Assembly: GCF_002368335.1 (NCBI RefSeq)
Contig: NZ_AP018288.1
Location: 221,372 to 285,371, forward strand
DNA from: Nostoc sp. NIES-4103
GTDB taxonomy: Bacteria; Cyanobacteriota; Cyanobacteriia; Cyanobacteriales; Nostocaceae
Length of the DNA stretch: 64,000 bases
Direction of reading: 5' to 3'
The notes below the pieces were generated by a model that saw only the letters and a list, made by a program, of their open reading frames with translations, was not told the DNA's origin and did not search any database. Made by a program: the position numbers and the translations under genes. Positions 55,378-64,000 of the stretch are shown one piece after another (the first letter of the stretch is position 1; every line of letters begins with the position of its first letter).

Positions 55378-57054
55378 GTGACTAAACGTTTACTAGCTAA
55401 ACCAACACTAATTACAGTAGACGATGACCCAGATGTTCTGCGAGTTATAGAGCGCGATCTCCGACAGAAATTTGGCAAGCACTTCCGAGTACTGCGGGCA
55501 GATTCAGGTGTCGCAGCTCTAGAAGTGGTGCAACAGGTGAAATTGCGGGATCAGTCAGTGGCATTATTTTTGGTCGATCAACGGATGCCGCACATGACTG
55601 GCGTGGAGTTCCTTCAACAAGCAATGGAACTTTTTCCTGAGGCTAAACGGGTAATACTAACAGCATATGCAGACACTGATGCTGCTATCCGAGCAATTAA
55701 CACCATCAAGGTTGATTACTACTTACTCAAACCGTGGGATCCTCCTGAGGAAAACTTGTATCCTGTTCTGAATGACTTACTTGATGATTGGCAAGCGTTG
55801 TCTCACCCTTCATTTGATGGGATTCGTGTGGTTGGTTCTCGTTGGTCGCCTCATTCGCATCAAATCAAAGACTTCTTAGGTCGCAATCAAGTACCTTACC
55901 AATGGTTAGATATTGAGGTTAATTCACAAGCACACTGTTTAGCGACTTGTGCTAAATGCGATCGCACCGATTTACCACTGGTAGTTTTTTCTGACGGTTC
56001 CCACCTGAGAAAACCTACGCATGTTGAAATTGCCCAGAAAATTGGACTAACAACCCAGGCTCAACTACCGTTTTATGACTTAGTGATTGTAGGTGGAGGG
56101 CCAGGCGGTCTAGCCGCTGCGGTGTATGCTTCATCTGAAGGACTCAGCACGGTATTGATTGAACGACAGGCTCCAGGAGGACAGGCGGGCACAAGTTCGA
56201 GAATTGAGAACTATTTAGGCTTCCCAGTTGGTCTGAGCGGAGGGGATTTAGCCCGACGTGCTGTCACTCAAGCCAAAAGGTTTGGCGTGGAACTCCTTTG
56301 TCCACAAGAGGTGGTTGGGGTTCGTTTGGAGGAGCAATATCGGATTCTGACGCTAGCGGATGGGAGTGAACTGAGTTGTCATACCTTGATTATTGCAACT
56401 GGCGTTTCCTACCGCCTATTTGATGTACCTGGTATTCAGCACTTGACTGGAGCTGGCGTATACTACGGTGCAGCAAAGACCGAAGCTATTTCCTGTAGCG
56501 GCGAAGAGGTTTTTATAGTTGGTGGAGCAAACTCAGCCGGACAAGCGGCTATGTATTTTTCTAAGTATGCTCGTCATGTCACCATGCTAGTGCGTGGCAA
56601 TTCCTTAGCTAAAAGTATGTCAAAGTACTTATGCGATCAGATTGAAGCAAGCGATAACATTTCAGTACTTACTCATTCCAGCATTGTTGAGGTCGAAGGT
56701 CAAGACCGTCTCCAAGCAATCACAATTGCCAATGCTAACTCTGGTCAAAAGCAAACTGTTCCGGCAAATTCGCTGTTTATTTTTATTGGTGCAGTACCTC
56801 ATACCAATTGGTTGGACGGTCTTATTGAGCGAGACAAGCAAGGCTTTATCTTGACTGGGACTGATTTGAAGAACCATGAACGCTGTCCTCGAGGCTGGAT
56901 GCTAAAGCGTGACCCTTTTATGCTTGAGACTAGTATTCCCGGTATCTTTGCAGTGGGAGATGTGCGTTGTGGATCAGTCAAACGCGTTGCTTCCGCAGTG
57001 GGCGAGGGTGCGATCGCTATTCAGTTTATCCATCAATATCTTAGTCAGGTGTAA
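55378..57054 (+). CDS. Response regulator fused to thioredoxin-reductase-like flavoprotein
   Basis: The 558-residue protein has a receiver domain (phospho-acceptor Asp67 in FLVDQRMPHMTG), a glutaredoxin-like middle segment (about 150-225) without the CxxC, and a FAD/NADPH domain (GGGPGG from 239; GEEVFIVGGANSAGQAAMYF; IFAVGDVRCGSVKRVASAVGEGA). In the thioredoxin-reductase part the redox CxxC position reads GAAK (364-367), so it cannot reduce thioredoxin in the normal way. GTG 55378 fits AAAGAGGGG upstream; TTG 55372 is an alternative. The cNMP-binding kinase gene starts two bases after the stop, so it is probably the cognate kinase. Confidence 0.92.
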   Translation: MTKRLLAKPTLITVDDDPDVLRVIERDLRQKFGKHFRVLRADSGVAALEVVQQVKLRDQSVALFLVDQRMPHMTGVEFLQQAMELFPEAKRVILTAYADTDAAIRAINTIKVDYYLLKPWDPPEENLYPVLNDLLDDWQALSHPSFDGIRVVGSRWSPHSHQIKDFLGRNQVPYQWLDIEVNSQAHCLATCAKCDRTDLPLVVFSDGSHLRKPTHVEIAQKIGLTTQAQLPFYDLVIVGGGPGGLAAAVYASSEGLSTVLIERQAPGGQAGTSSRIENYLGFPVGLSGGDLARRAVTQAKRFGVELLCPQEVVGVRLEEQYRILTLADGSELSCHTLIIATGVSYRLFDVPGIQHLTGAGVYYGAAKTEAISCSGEEVFIVGGANSAGQAAMYFSKYARHVTMLVRGNSLAKSMSKYLCDQIEASDNISVLTHSSIVEVEGQDRLQAITIANANSGQKQTVPANSLFIFIGAVPHTNWLDGLIERDKQGFILTGTDLKNHERCPRGWMLKRDPFMLETSIPGIFAVGDVRCGSVKRVASAVGEGAIAIQFIHQYLSQV

Positions 57055-57056
57055 AT

Positions 57057-58460
57057 ATGATTGATATACAAACTTTACGCCTAGTGCCACTCTTCAAACA
57101 ATTGACGGATGAGCATATGTGTTGGGTGGTAGAACATTGCAACAATTTATGGCTACAACCAGGCGATAAACTTGTCACAGAAGGAGAACCAGCTGACTAT
57201 CTTTTTGTACTTCTAGAAGGTGAAATTCGGTTAACTAAAAATGTTGGTGGTCAAGAAGTTTATGTAGCCACCTACGAACCAGGAAGCATTTTTGGTGAAA
57301 TGTCTATATTAACCAACAAGCCCCACTACATCGCTAGTGGACGCGCCTTTAAAAAAAGCTATCTTTTGCAACTAGAAAAAGGCACTTTCTGGGATATGCT
57401 CACCAACTGTCCTTTTATTACCCAGAATATTTTTTCTATCATGGCACAACGACTACAAAATCTGGAATCAACCTCACAACAGCACGAAAAGCTGATTGCA
57501 CTCGGCACCTTAGCTGCTGGTCTTGCTCATGAGTTGAACAATCCGTCTGCTGCTAGTTTACGGGCAGCGGAGCAATTACAACAAACCTTTCATCAGTTGT
57601 CATCATTTGCACTCAACCTCAATCAGCACTCCATGACCGAAGCACAACTGGCGTTTATTGCTAAGCTGCAATGTGAGATGAAAAAACGTGCTGCAACAGA
57701 GCTTGAGATCGACTCACTAACACAGAGTGACCTAGAAGACGAGGTAGCAGCTTGGCTAGAAGCACATGGGGTGATTGATGCGTGGGAAATTACTCCTACT
57801 TTAGTACGAGCTGGGTTAGATACTGAATGGCTGGACACTTTTGCAGAGCATATAGCTGCTGATTGGCTAAGCGATGTCCTCAGATGGATGGAAGCGACAC
57901 TAGCAGGGATTGATTTATTAAATAAGCTCAAACATAGCACCACACGTATCTCAGATCTGGTCAAAGCAGTTAAGGACTACTCTTACATGGATCAAGCTCC
58001 GCTTCAGGAAGTGGATGTGCATCAAGGTATTCAAAGTACACTAACAATTCTCAATCATAAGCTCAAAGAAAGTATAGTTATAACTCGCGAGTATGATCGT
58101 AATTTGCCTCGTATCTATGCATACGGCAGTCAACTTAACCAAGTGTGGACTAATCTGATTGACAATGCCATTGATGCCCTTAAACAGCATGGGCAGATTT
58201 GGATACGTACTTCACGGGAAAATGACAGTGTGCTAGTGGAAATTGCTGACAATGGGCCTGGAATTGCACCTGAAATACAACCACATATTTTTGAGCCATT
58301 TTTTACAACTAAAGGTGTAGGACAGGGCACAGGTTTAGGTCTGCATCTTGCCTACCGTATTGTTGTTACACATCATCAAGGTGACATCAGGGTTATTTCT
58401 CAACCTGGAAGTACTCGTTTTCAGGTTCGCTTACCTATTTGTTGCAACGTGCAAACATAA
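57057..58460 (+). CDS. Cyclic-nucleotide-binding-domain sensor histidine kinase
   Basis: The 467-residue protein has an N-terminal cNMP-binding domain (about 10-130; GDKLVTEGEPADYLFVLLEG, GSIFGEMSILTNKPH), a HisKA domain with His158 in LAAGLAHELNNPSAA, an intervening helical region (about 180-300) and an HATPase domain (WTNLIDNAIDAL, IADNGPGIAPE, GTGLGLHLAYRI). No membrane segment. It should phosphorylate the receiver domain of the flavoprotein encoded just upstream. The phosphate-binding cassette lacks the RxA/T Arg-Ala pair, so cNMP binding is uncertain. Confidence 0.92.
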   Translation: MIDIQTLRLVPLFKQLTDEHMCWVVEHCNNLWLQPGDKLVTEGEPADYLFVLLEGEIRLTKNVGGQEVYVATYEPGSIFGEMSILTNKPHYIASGRAFKKSYLLQLEKGTFWDMLTNCPFITQNIFSIMAQRLQNLESTSQQHEKLIALGTLAAGLAHELNNPSAASLRAAEQLQQTFHQLSSFALNLNQHSMTEAQLAFIAKLQCEMKKRAATELEIDSLTQSDLEDEVAAWLEAHGVIDAWEITPTLVRAGLDTEWLDTFAEHIAADWLSDVLRWMEATLAGIDLLNKLKHSTTRISDLVKAVKDYSYMDQAPLQEVDVHQGIQSTLTILNHKLKESIVITREYDRNLPRIYAYGSQLNQVWTNLIDNAIDALKQHGQIWIRTSRENDSVLVEIADNGPGIAPEIQPHIFEPFFTTKGVGQGTGLGLHLAYRIVVTHHQGDIRVISQPGSTRFQVRLPICCNVQT

Positions 58461-58652
58461 ATGCTTTAGTGGAATTACAAATAATATAATTTTTGTCTCC
58501 AATTCAGGTTTTTAGTTGGAATTATAATACTTGTAAAAAGATGAGTTTTTTAAACAGTATGTGGCTGAATTAAACAGAGAATTGCCCTTGAATTTGCCGA
58601 TGGAATTAGAAGTAATGATCAAGTTAGATTCCTTGATATACACATAAGGTTG

Positions 58653-59840
58653 ATGATGATGAAAGACTTATGGCAACCACCAGGATTACGCGTTGGTAAA
58701 AGTAGTGAAGAGGAAAGACATGCAACGTGGTTAGAACTCTTTTATGATCTAATTTTCGTAGTAGCGATCGCACAGTTAGCTCAAAAGCTTTATGAAGATA
58801 TTTCTTTGTTCAGTTTTTTTAGCTTTGTGGTACTCTTTCTTCCATTCTGGTTGTCATGGCTTGCTGCCACATTTTACGCCACTCGGTTTGATACAGACGA
58901 TTTAGGGCATCGACTATTAACTGCTGTTCAAATGGTGGCGATCGCGGCAATGGCAGTTAACATACACCACGGCTTGGGTGAAACTTCGGCTGGCTTTGCC
59001 TTGTGGTACGCAATCGCTCGGATTGCACTCATTACTGAATACTTGCGCGCTCAAAAATATATAGTCTCTACTCGTTCACTGACAACCCGATTCATAGTAG
59101 GCTTTGGCATCACTGCTGCAATTTGGTTAGTTTCTTCTTTCGTACCATCACCGCTGCGTTTTGTACTTTGGTTTTTTGGACTGGTGATTGACTTTGCAAC
59201 CCCATTGTCAGCTGGAAGACTAGATGGGGAATTTGCTCCTCATGCTTCACACCTACCAGAACGCTTTGGATTGTTTACCCTAATTTTGCTGGGTGAATCA
59301 ATTAGTGCTGTCATCCACGGTATTACTAAGCAACAATGGACTACCTCGTCAGGAATTGCTGCTGTGCTAGGTATCAGCATTGCTTTTAGCTTGTGGTGGA
59401 TCTATTTCGATAATCTTGGTAGTTCCGGCATCCGAGCTATACACAAAAGCTTCTGTATAAAATGTTATAGAATTTGGTTTTATGCTCATTTGCCGCTAGC
59501 CATTGGTATAGCTGCTACTGGAGCTGGTGTGATGCATCTTGTCTCTTGTCATCCGAGTCTAAGTTTATCATCTCCAACACGCTGGCTAGTTTGTTGCGGT
59601 ACAGCCTTGTCGATCATATCCTTGGGAATCATCAATTTGATGACCATATCACCTAGAGCCAGGAAACACTGCCAAACTGTCAGAACCGCATCTTGTATCG
59701 GATCTGCCGTGGTTATTCTAATTATTGGAGTATTTGGCAAGGAGTTATCACCCGTTTGGTTAATTGGACTTGTAGCTACAGTCTGTGCATTTCAAATCAC
59801 CTTTGATCTTAATTCACAGGTTGTCTCTAAACAGATGTAA
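58653..59840 (+). CDS. Low temperature requirement protein A (LtrA) family membrane protein
   Basis: About 395 residues, with some nine or ten membrane helices. The family opening ERHATWLELFYDLIFVVAIA, the middle HLPERFGLFTLILLGESIS and FSLWWIYFDN are the LtrA signature. LtrA was named from a Listeria cold-growth mutant; its activity is unknown. Start may be ATG 58653, 58656 or 58659 behind AAGG. A 28-codon frame (58561-58647) just upstream looks protein-like but is not called. Confidence 0.9.
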   Translation: MMMKDLWQPPGLRVGKSSEEERHATWLELFYDLIFVVAIAQLAQKLYEDISLFSFFSFVVLFLPFWLSWLAATFYATRFDTDDLGHRLLTAVQMVAIAAMAVNIHHGLGETSAGFALWYAIARIALITEYLRAQKYIVSTRSLTTRFIVGFGITAAIWLVSSFVPSPLRFVLWFFGLVIDFATPLSAGRLDGEFAPHASHLPERFGLFTLILLGESISAVIHGITKQQWTTSSGIAAVLGISIAFSLWWIYFDNLGSSGIRAIHKSFCIKCYRIWFYAHLPLAIGIAATGAGVMHLVSCHPSLSLSSPTRWLVCCGTALSIISLGIINLMTISPRARKHCQTVRTASCIGSAVVILIIGVFGKELSPVWLIGLVATVCAFQITFDLNSQVVSKQM

Positions 59841-59882
59841 ACAAAGTTTTTATCATATAAAGTCCGCCTATTACTTAATAAT

Positions 59883-59980
59883 GCACCCCACCCCCAACCC
59901 CTAAGAGTGAACGGGGAACTCGGGGCCCCCTCTGGGGATTAGGGGCAGGGAACGAAAGCGTAGCTTTTGCGGGGTGGGGT
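59883..59980. repeat. C-rich/G-rich foldback with shared GGGGAACTCGGGGCCCCC block
   Basis: CACCCCACCCCCAACCCC at the left and GCGGGGTGGGGTT at the right fold back. The interior block at 59913-59930 equals 18284-18301. Similar outer ends occur in the interior of the element at 8462-8653. Confidence 0.75.
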
Positions 59981-60062
59981 TCTTCAGTTTTTATAAGTAA
60001 TAAGCGCAGACATGATATAATACCATTTCCAAAAATATTTGCAACATATGAATCAGCTCTTT

Positions 60063-60261
60063 GGGGCGTACAGCTGTACATTGGTGTCAACTTAAGCCCT
60101 GGCGAATAGAATTCGCGGCTACACAGGCGAAGTCTGCCTCCGCAGACTAACGGAAAATTAAGGGTTTGAAACCCACGAAGGTGGGTTTTGTTTGTGTAGA
60201 GGCGGTTTTTAACCGCCCATTTCCCGTTAAGTTGACACCAATGACAGCTGTACGCCCCTAC
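60063..60261. repeat. Palindromic repeat split by a miniature element, second copy
   Basis: GGGGCGTACAGCTGTAC ends at 60079 and ACAGCTGTACGCCCCTAC begins at 60244. These are the halves of the palindrome intact at 11844-11871. The neighbouring AATACCATTTCC at 60020-60033 matches the inverse of the flank at about 11900. Confidence 0.85.
60079..60243. mobile_element. MITE-like element, copy 2 (165 bp)
   Basis: Terminal repeats CATTGGTGTCAACTTAA (60079-60095) and TTAAGTTGACACCAATG (60227-60243) are inverted; nine-base direct repeats ACAGCTGTA flank it (60070-60078 and 60244-60252). The interior is a chain of small hairpins (GTCTGCCTCCGCAGAC, AAACCCACGAAGGTGGGTTT, GGCGGTTTTTAACCGCC), unlike the interior of copy 1. 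Confidence 0.88.
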
Positions 60262-60767
60262 TCATGTATATGTATCAGTAATTTCTCCAATGGGTAAGAG
60301 GTTGTTGGAAAAGTTTTTAGAGGTGACTTTAAGCACTTGCCGATCCCCCCTAGCCCTGCTTCAAAAGGGGGGAATAACTGCTCAAAGTCCCCCTTTTGAA
60401 GGGGGATTTAGGGGGATCTAAAATATTTGGCTACTAATAACAGGACTTTTAAAACATCCTCTAAGTCATAGTTGTATAAATTCAGCAATACTTATAAATT
60501 TATTTTTGAGCTTGCATAAATACCTAAATAACCTCTGATAAATTTTTAGAGCGATTGCTTTACTCGCTCCCCCCATGAATAATGTACATAATTGCCTTTA
60601 GCAGGTGCTGAGTCTCAAAAGGACAAGCTCTGCGTTTGATTGTTTAAATATTGTTAGCTGTGATTCCATGTATACCTGTGGCTCAAAGCTACAAGTAACA
60701 ATGGATATCACCATGTTGAAAGGGTTAGCCATAAACTTTTGCCTTGATCAATAGGTATTGATAAATT
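60244..60767. other. Gap before the NB-ARC/WD40 gene
   Basis: Holds the inverted repeat at 60342-60418 and then AT-rich DNA without a recognised gene. The ATG at 60768 has no strong ribosome site. Confidence 0.4.
60342..60418. repeat. GATCCCCCCTAGCCC inverted repeat
   Basis: GATCCCCCCTAGCCC with TTCAAAAGGGGGG on one side is mirrored by CCCCCTTTTGAAGGGGG and TTTAGGGGGATC. This type of foldback is widespread in cyanobacterial intergenic DNA. Confidence 0.85.
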
Positions 60768-63700
60768 ATGAATCGGCACAAGCCAAAACGAAATCGTGGC
60801 GTTATACTCACTCGTGAAGGCTGGCAAAAATTTCACAAGGCAAGATTTGAAGAGGAACTACGAGAAAAATCTGGCTCCAAGTACACCATAGCAGAAATAA
60901 GTGAACGTGCTGGCTTAACTTCAAATACAGTTGCAAAAATACTAGCTAATCGAGGAGGGGTTGATAAACGAACACTTGTTTATTTATTTATGGCGTTTAA
61001 CTTAGAGCTAAATCCTCAAGACTATTCTAAGTTCAATTCTGATTTAGAAAAATTTCCAGGTTTGAAGGCTGCCAAACATGTTGATTGTGAACAGACAATA
61101 GATGTATCTATTTTCTATGGACGTACAGCTGAATTGGCTGTGCTAGAGCAATGGCTGATTCAGGAACAGTGTCGATTAGTAGCGGTGTTGGGAATAGGAG
61201 GAATTGGTAAAACCTCTCTGGCTGCTAAGTTAGCACAAGAACTTCAAGGATACTATGAGTACGTAATCTGGCGATCGCTCTACAATGCTCCTCTATTTTC
61301 TGACCTTCTGGCTAATTTAATTCAATTTTTCTCTGACGAGCAGATTTTAGAAACTGACTTACCAAAAAGCCTAAACGGTAGAATTTCACAACTAATTCAA
61401 TATTTGCAAGAACACCGCTGTCTTATTATCTTCGATAATGCTGAAACCATTTTACAAAGTGGCACTATTGCTGGATACTATCGAAAAGACTACGAGAATT
61501 ATAGCCTTTTCTTCAGACGGATCGGAGAAGTTGCTCACACTAGCAGCTTGTTGCTGACTTCTCGTGAAAAACCCAAAGATGTGGCGTTATTGGAAGGACA
61601 TGCACTCCCTGTTCGTTCATTAAAACTGAGAGGACTGTCTGAAGATGAAGGAAAAAAATTTTTTAAATTTAAAGGTCTGTCTGGAACAGAGTCTCAAGAA
61701 AAAGTATTAATTGAGCGTTATTCTGGTAATCCATTGGCTTTGAAGATAGTTGCGACAACTATTCAAGATATCTTTAATGGTGATATTTCAAAGTTTTTAA
61801 ATCAAAAAAACGCTGTAGTTGGCGATATTTATACTCTTTTAGAGCAGCAGTTTGAGCGTTTATCTAATTTAGAGCGTGTAGTGATGTACTGGCTGATAAT
61901 TAATAATGAGCCGATTACACTCTCACAATTGCAAGAAGATTTAATGTCATTAATAACACCACACAAATTAATAGAAGCTCTAGAGTCTTTAGTCAGGCGA
62001 AGTTTGATCGAGCAACTTCAGCTAACACTCAGTAATAAAAGTGCATTATTATTCACACTACATTCTGTATTTATGGAGTATGTAATTGACCATCTAATCA
62101 AGCAAGCTTCTCTGGAGATTGCTACGCAGAGAATTGTCATTTTAAAGTATTTGGCTTTAAGTAAAGCTCAGTGTAAAGACTACACTAGAGAAATGCAAAA
62201 AAGCTTAATTCTTCAACCTGTTATTAATGAACTTTCTAGAGTGTTTAAAACCCACATAAAACTAGAAAATCACTTAAATCAAATTTTAGAAAAAATGCAA
62301 TTAGAATATCCGCTGGAACCAGGGTATACTGGTGGAAATATTCTTAATTTACTTCGTCAATTAAAGACAGATTTCAGAGGTTATAATTTCTCTCACCTCA
62401 GCCTTTGGCAAGTAGATATGCGTGGTCTAAAATTACCTCAAGTTAATTGTCAAAATGCTAATCTATTCAAATCAGTTTTTACTAAAAACTTCAGTTGCAT
62501 CTGTGCGGTAGCATTCAGCCCTGACGGGAAAATTTTGGCGACAAGTGATGCAAATGGCAAAATTTCCTTGTGGCGAGAGTTTACTAATAGTGAACAATTT
62601 TTGACTTGTCATGAACACATCGATTGGGTTCGAGCGATCGCCTTTAGTCCCAATGGTAGCATTCTTGCCAGTGGAGGTACTGACCAGAATGTGAAATTGT
62701 GGGATGTCAATACAGGTGAATGCTTTAAAACTTTAACGGGACATCCAGAACGAGTTCGATCTGTTGCCTTCAGTCCTCAAGGTAAAATTCTAGCTTCTGG
62801 CAGCGATGAGCAAACAGTGCGTTTGTGGAATGTCTTGAATGGTAAATGTTATAAAATTTTACGTGAACATACTGGTTCAGTTTTATCGGTGGTTTTTAGT
62901 CCCAAAGGAAAGATTCTAGCCAGCGGTAGTAGTGATCAAACAATAAAACTATGGAATTTCCGCAATGGAGAGTGCGTTAAAACTTTACACGGTCACAGTG
63001 ATTCAGTTTGTTCAGTTGCTTTCAGTCCAGATGGCCAGACCTTAGTTAGTGGCAGTGAAGACCAAACTGTGAAACTTTGGAATATCTCAGATGGCAGGTG
63101 TTTGAAAACTTGCCAAGGCCATAGTGACAGGGTTAGGTCAGTGGTTGTTTCTCCTCTAGGTAATATTTTGGCAAGCTGTAGTGATGACCAAACTATCAAG
63201 CTTTGGGATATCAGTACAGGAGAATGCCTCAAAACTTTGTCGGGACACACAAGTTTGGTCTGGTCAGTTGTTTTCAGTCCGGATGGTCAAACCTTGGTTA
63301 GTAGTGGTGATGACCAAACTGTGAGGTTCTGGGATGTTAGCACTGGTCAAGCCTTAAGAAACTTGCAGGGATACAATAATGGGGTGTGGTCTGTTGCCTT
63401 TGCTCCTAGTGGGCAAACCCTAATTAGCAGCAGTGATGACCAAACTATCAAACTCTGGGATGTCTCCAATGGCAAGTGCTATAAAACTTTGCAAGGACAC
63501 CCGAATCGAGTCCGCACCGTTGCTTTTAGCCCTGTTGGTAATGTCTTGGCAAGTGGCAGTTATGATCAACTAGTAAGGCTTTGGGATAGCAACACTCACG
63601 AATGTTGCAACATCTTGCAAGGACATACCGGCTGGGTAAAGTCAGTTGCCTTTGCTCCTCTTGGTAAGATTGTCGCTAGTGGCAGTGATGACAAAACTGT

Positions 63701-64000
63701 CAGACTCTGGGATGTCAACACTGGTCAAGTCTTGAAAATTTTGCAACATAGTCATGGGGTATGGTCAGTCAGTTTCAGTCCTGTTGATAATATCCTGGCT
63801 AGTGGCAGTGATGATCAAATCATCAGACTCTGGGATATTGACACAGGTGAATGTCTCAAAACTTTGTCGGGACACACAAGTTGGGTGTTGTCCGTTGCTT
63901 TTAGTCCTCTTGGTGAACTCCTGGCTAGTAGCAGTAAAGATAAAACAATCAAGCTATGGAATGTTAACACAGGTGAATGTCTCAAAACTTTGTCGGGACA
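60768..64000 (+). CDS. HTH/NB-ARC NTPase/WD40-repeat protein (cut by window end)
   Basis: The frame stays open from ATG 60768 to the window end, at least 1077 residues. The N-terminus (about 35-90) has a helix-turn-helix (YTIAEISERAGLTSNTVAKI). An NB-ARC/STAND NTPase follows: P-loop GIGGIGKT (142-149), Walker B LIIFDN (219-224), sensor LLLTSREKPKD, GNPLALKIVA. Then comes a winged-helix/helical region, a short pentapeptide-like stretch (LPQVNCQNANLFKS), and from about residue 570 WD40 repeats: 11 complete and a twelfth cut by the edge. STAND-type proteins act as ligand-triggered switches in signalling, programmed death or defence. Ligand and role unknown. Confidence 0.93.
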   Translation, partial: MNRHKPKRNRGVILTREGWQKFHKARFEEELREKSGSKYTIAEISERAGLTSNTVAKILANRGGVDKRTLVYLFMAFNLELNPQDYSKFNSDLEKFPGLKAAKHVDCEQTIDVSIFYGRTAELAVLEQWLIQEQCRLVAVLGIGGIGKTSLAAKLAQELQGYYEYVIWRSLYNAPLFSDLLANLIQFFSDEQILETDLPKSLNGRISQLIQYLQEHRCLIIFDNAETILQSGTIAGYYRKDYENYSLFFRRIGEVAHTSSLLLTSREKPKDVALLEGHALPVRSLKLRGLSEDEGKKFFKFKGLSGTESQEKVLIERYSGNPLALKIVATTIQDIFNGDISKFLNQKNAVVGDIYTLLEQQFERLSNLERVVMYWLIINNEPITLSQLQEDLMSLITPHKLIEALESLVRRSLIEQLQLTLSNKSALLFTLHSVFMEYVIDHLIKQASLEIATQRIVILKYLALSKAQCKDYTREMQKSLILQPVINELSRVFKTHIKLENHLNQILEKMQLEYPLEPGYTGGNILNLLRQLKTDFRGYNFSHLSLWQVDMRGLKLPQVNCQNANLFKSVFTKNFSCICAVAFSPDGKILATSDANGKISLWREFTNSEQFLTCHEHIDWVRAIAFSPNGSILASGGTDQNVKLWDVNTGECFKTLTGHPERVRSVAFSPQGKILASGSDEQTVRLWNVLNGKCYKILREHTGSVLSVVFSPKGKILASGSSDQTIKLWNFRNGECVKTLHGHSDSVCSVAFSPDGQTLVSGSEDQTVKLWNISDGRCLKTCQGHSDRVRSVVVSPLGNILASCSDDQTIKLWDISTGECLKTLSGHTSLVWSVVFSPDGQTLVSSGDDQTVRFWDVSTGQALRNLQGYNNGVWSVAFAPSGQTLISSSDDQTIKLWDVSNGKCYKTLQGHPNRVRTVAFSPVGNVLASGSYDQLVRLWDSNTHECCNILQGHTGWVKSVAFAPLGKIVASGSDDKTVRLWDVNTGQVLKILQHSHGVWSVSFSPVDNILASGSDDQIIRLWDIDTGECLKTLSGHTSWVLSVAFSPLGELLASSSKDKTIKLWNVNTGECLKTLSG

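Overview
The window looks like a chromosomal piece of a filamentous, probably heterocyst-forming cyanobacterium (Nostocales). Reasons: dense HIP1 octamers (GCGATCGC), many short tandem repeats between genes (ACTGGGG, AACTCCT, ATTACCA and ATGACAA units and their complements), a CphA/RcpA phytochrome pair, XisH/XisI excision-control homologues, an SLH-OprB iron uptake porin, a PEP-CTERM protein, and an NB-ARC/WD40 protein of the size common in these genomes. Species-level naming is not possible from the sequence alone.

Region 1 (1-28 kb) is mixed core and accessory DNA on both strands. It holds the end of a DUF924 gene, tRNA-Gly(CCC), an RND efflux pump with its adaptor, an HD-domain protein, an orphan OppC-type permease, PEP synthase with an in-frame repeat insertion, a broken xisH beside intact xisI, a GNAT acetyltransferase and a GT39 mannosyltransferase. 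These are followed by the cphA-rcpA light-sensing pair with a REC-histidine kinase, trmB, a type II NADH dehydrogenase, a fragment of ctaE, proline iminopeptidase, an SDR and a polyphosphate glucokinase-like gene.

Region 2 (28.7-59.8 kb) has every gene on the + strand. First come two DJ-1/PfpI proteins, a ThDP-dependent decarboxylase-like enzyme, six genes carrying nine SnoaL/NTF2-like domains in total, an NmrA-type reductase, two GMC oxidoreductases (one with a Tat signal), a VOC protein, a porin, a PEP-CTERM protein, an aldo/keto reductase, an alpha/beta hydrolase and a zinc alcohol dehydrogenase. This reads as an oxidative small-molecule pathway of unknown product. It is followed by a glycogen debranching enzyme, an AGE-epimerase/STAS fusion, a response-regulator/thioredoxin-reductase-like fusion without the redox CxxC, a cNMP-binding histidine kinase directly behind it, and an LtrA membrane protein.

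Region 3 (59.8 kb to the end) has a repeat-filled gap and then a large gene, cut by the window edge, encoding HTH, NB-ARC NTPase and at least 12 WD40 repeats.

The most unusual DNA structure is a small inverted-repeat element present twice (8.5 and 60.1 kb). Both copies sit in the centre of the same palindromic repeat with 9-bp target duplications but carry different interiors. Two further miniature-element families (TATAGC-ended and AGGACTTACGCA-ended) are also present in several copies.
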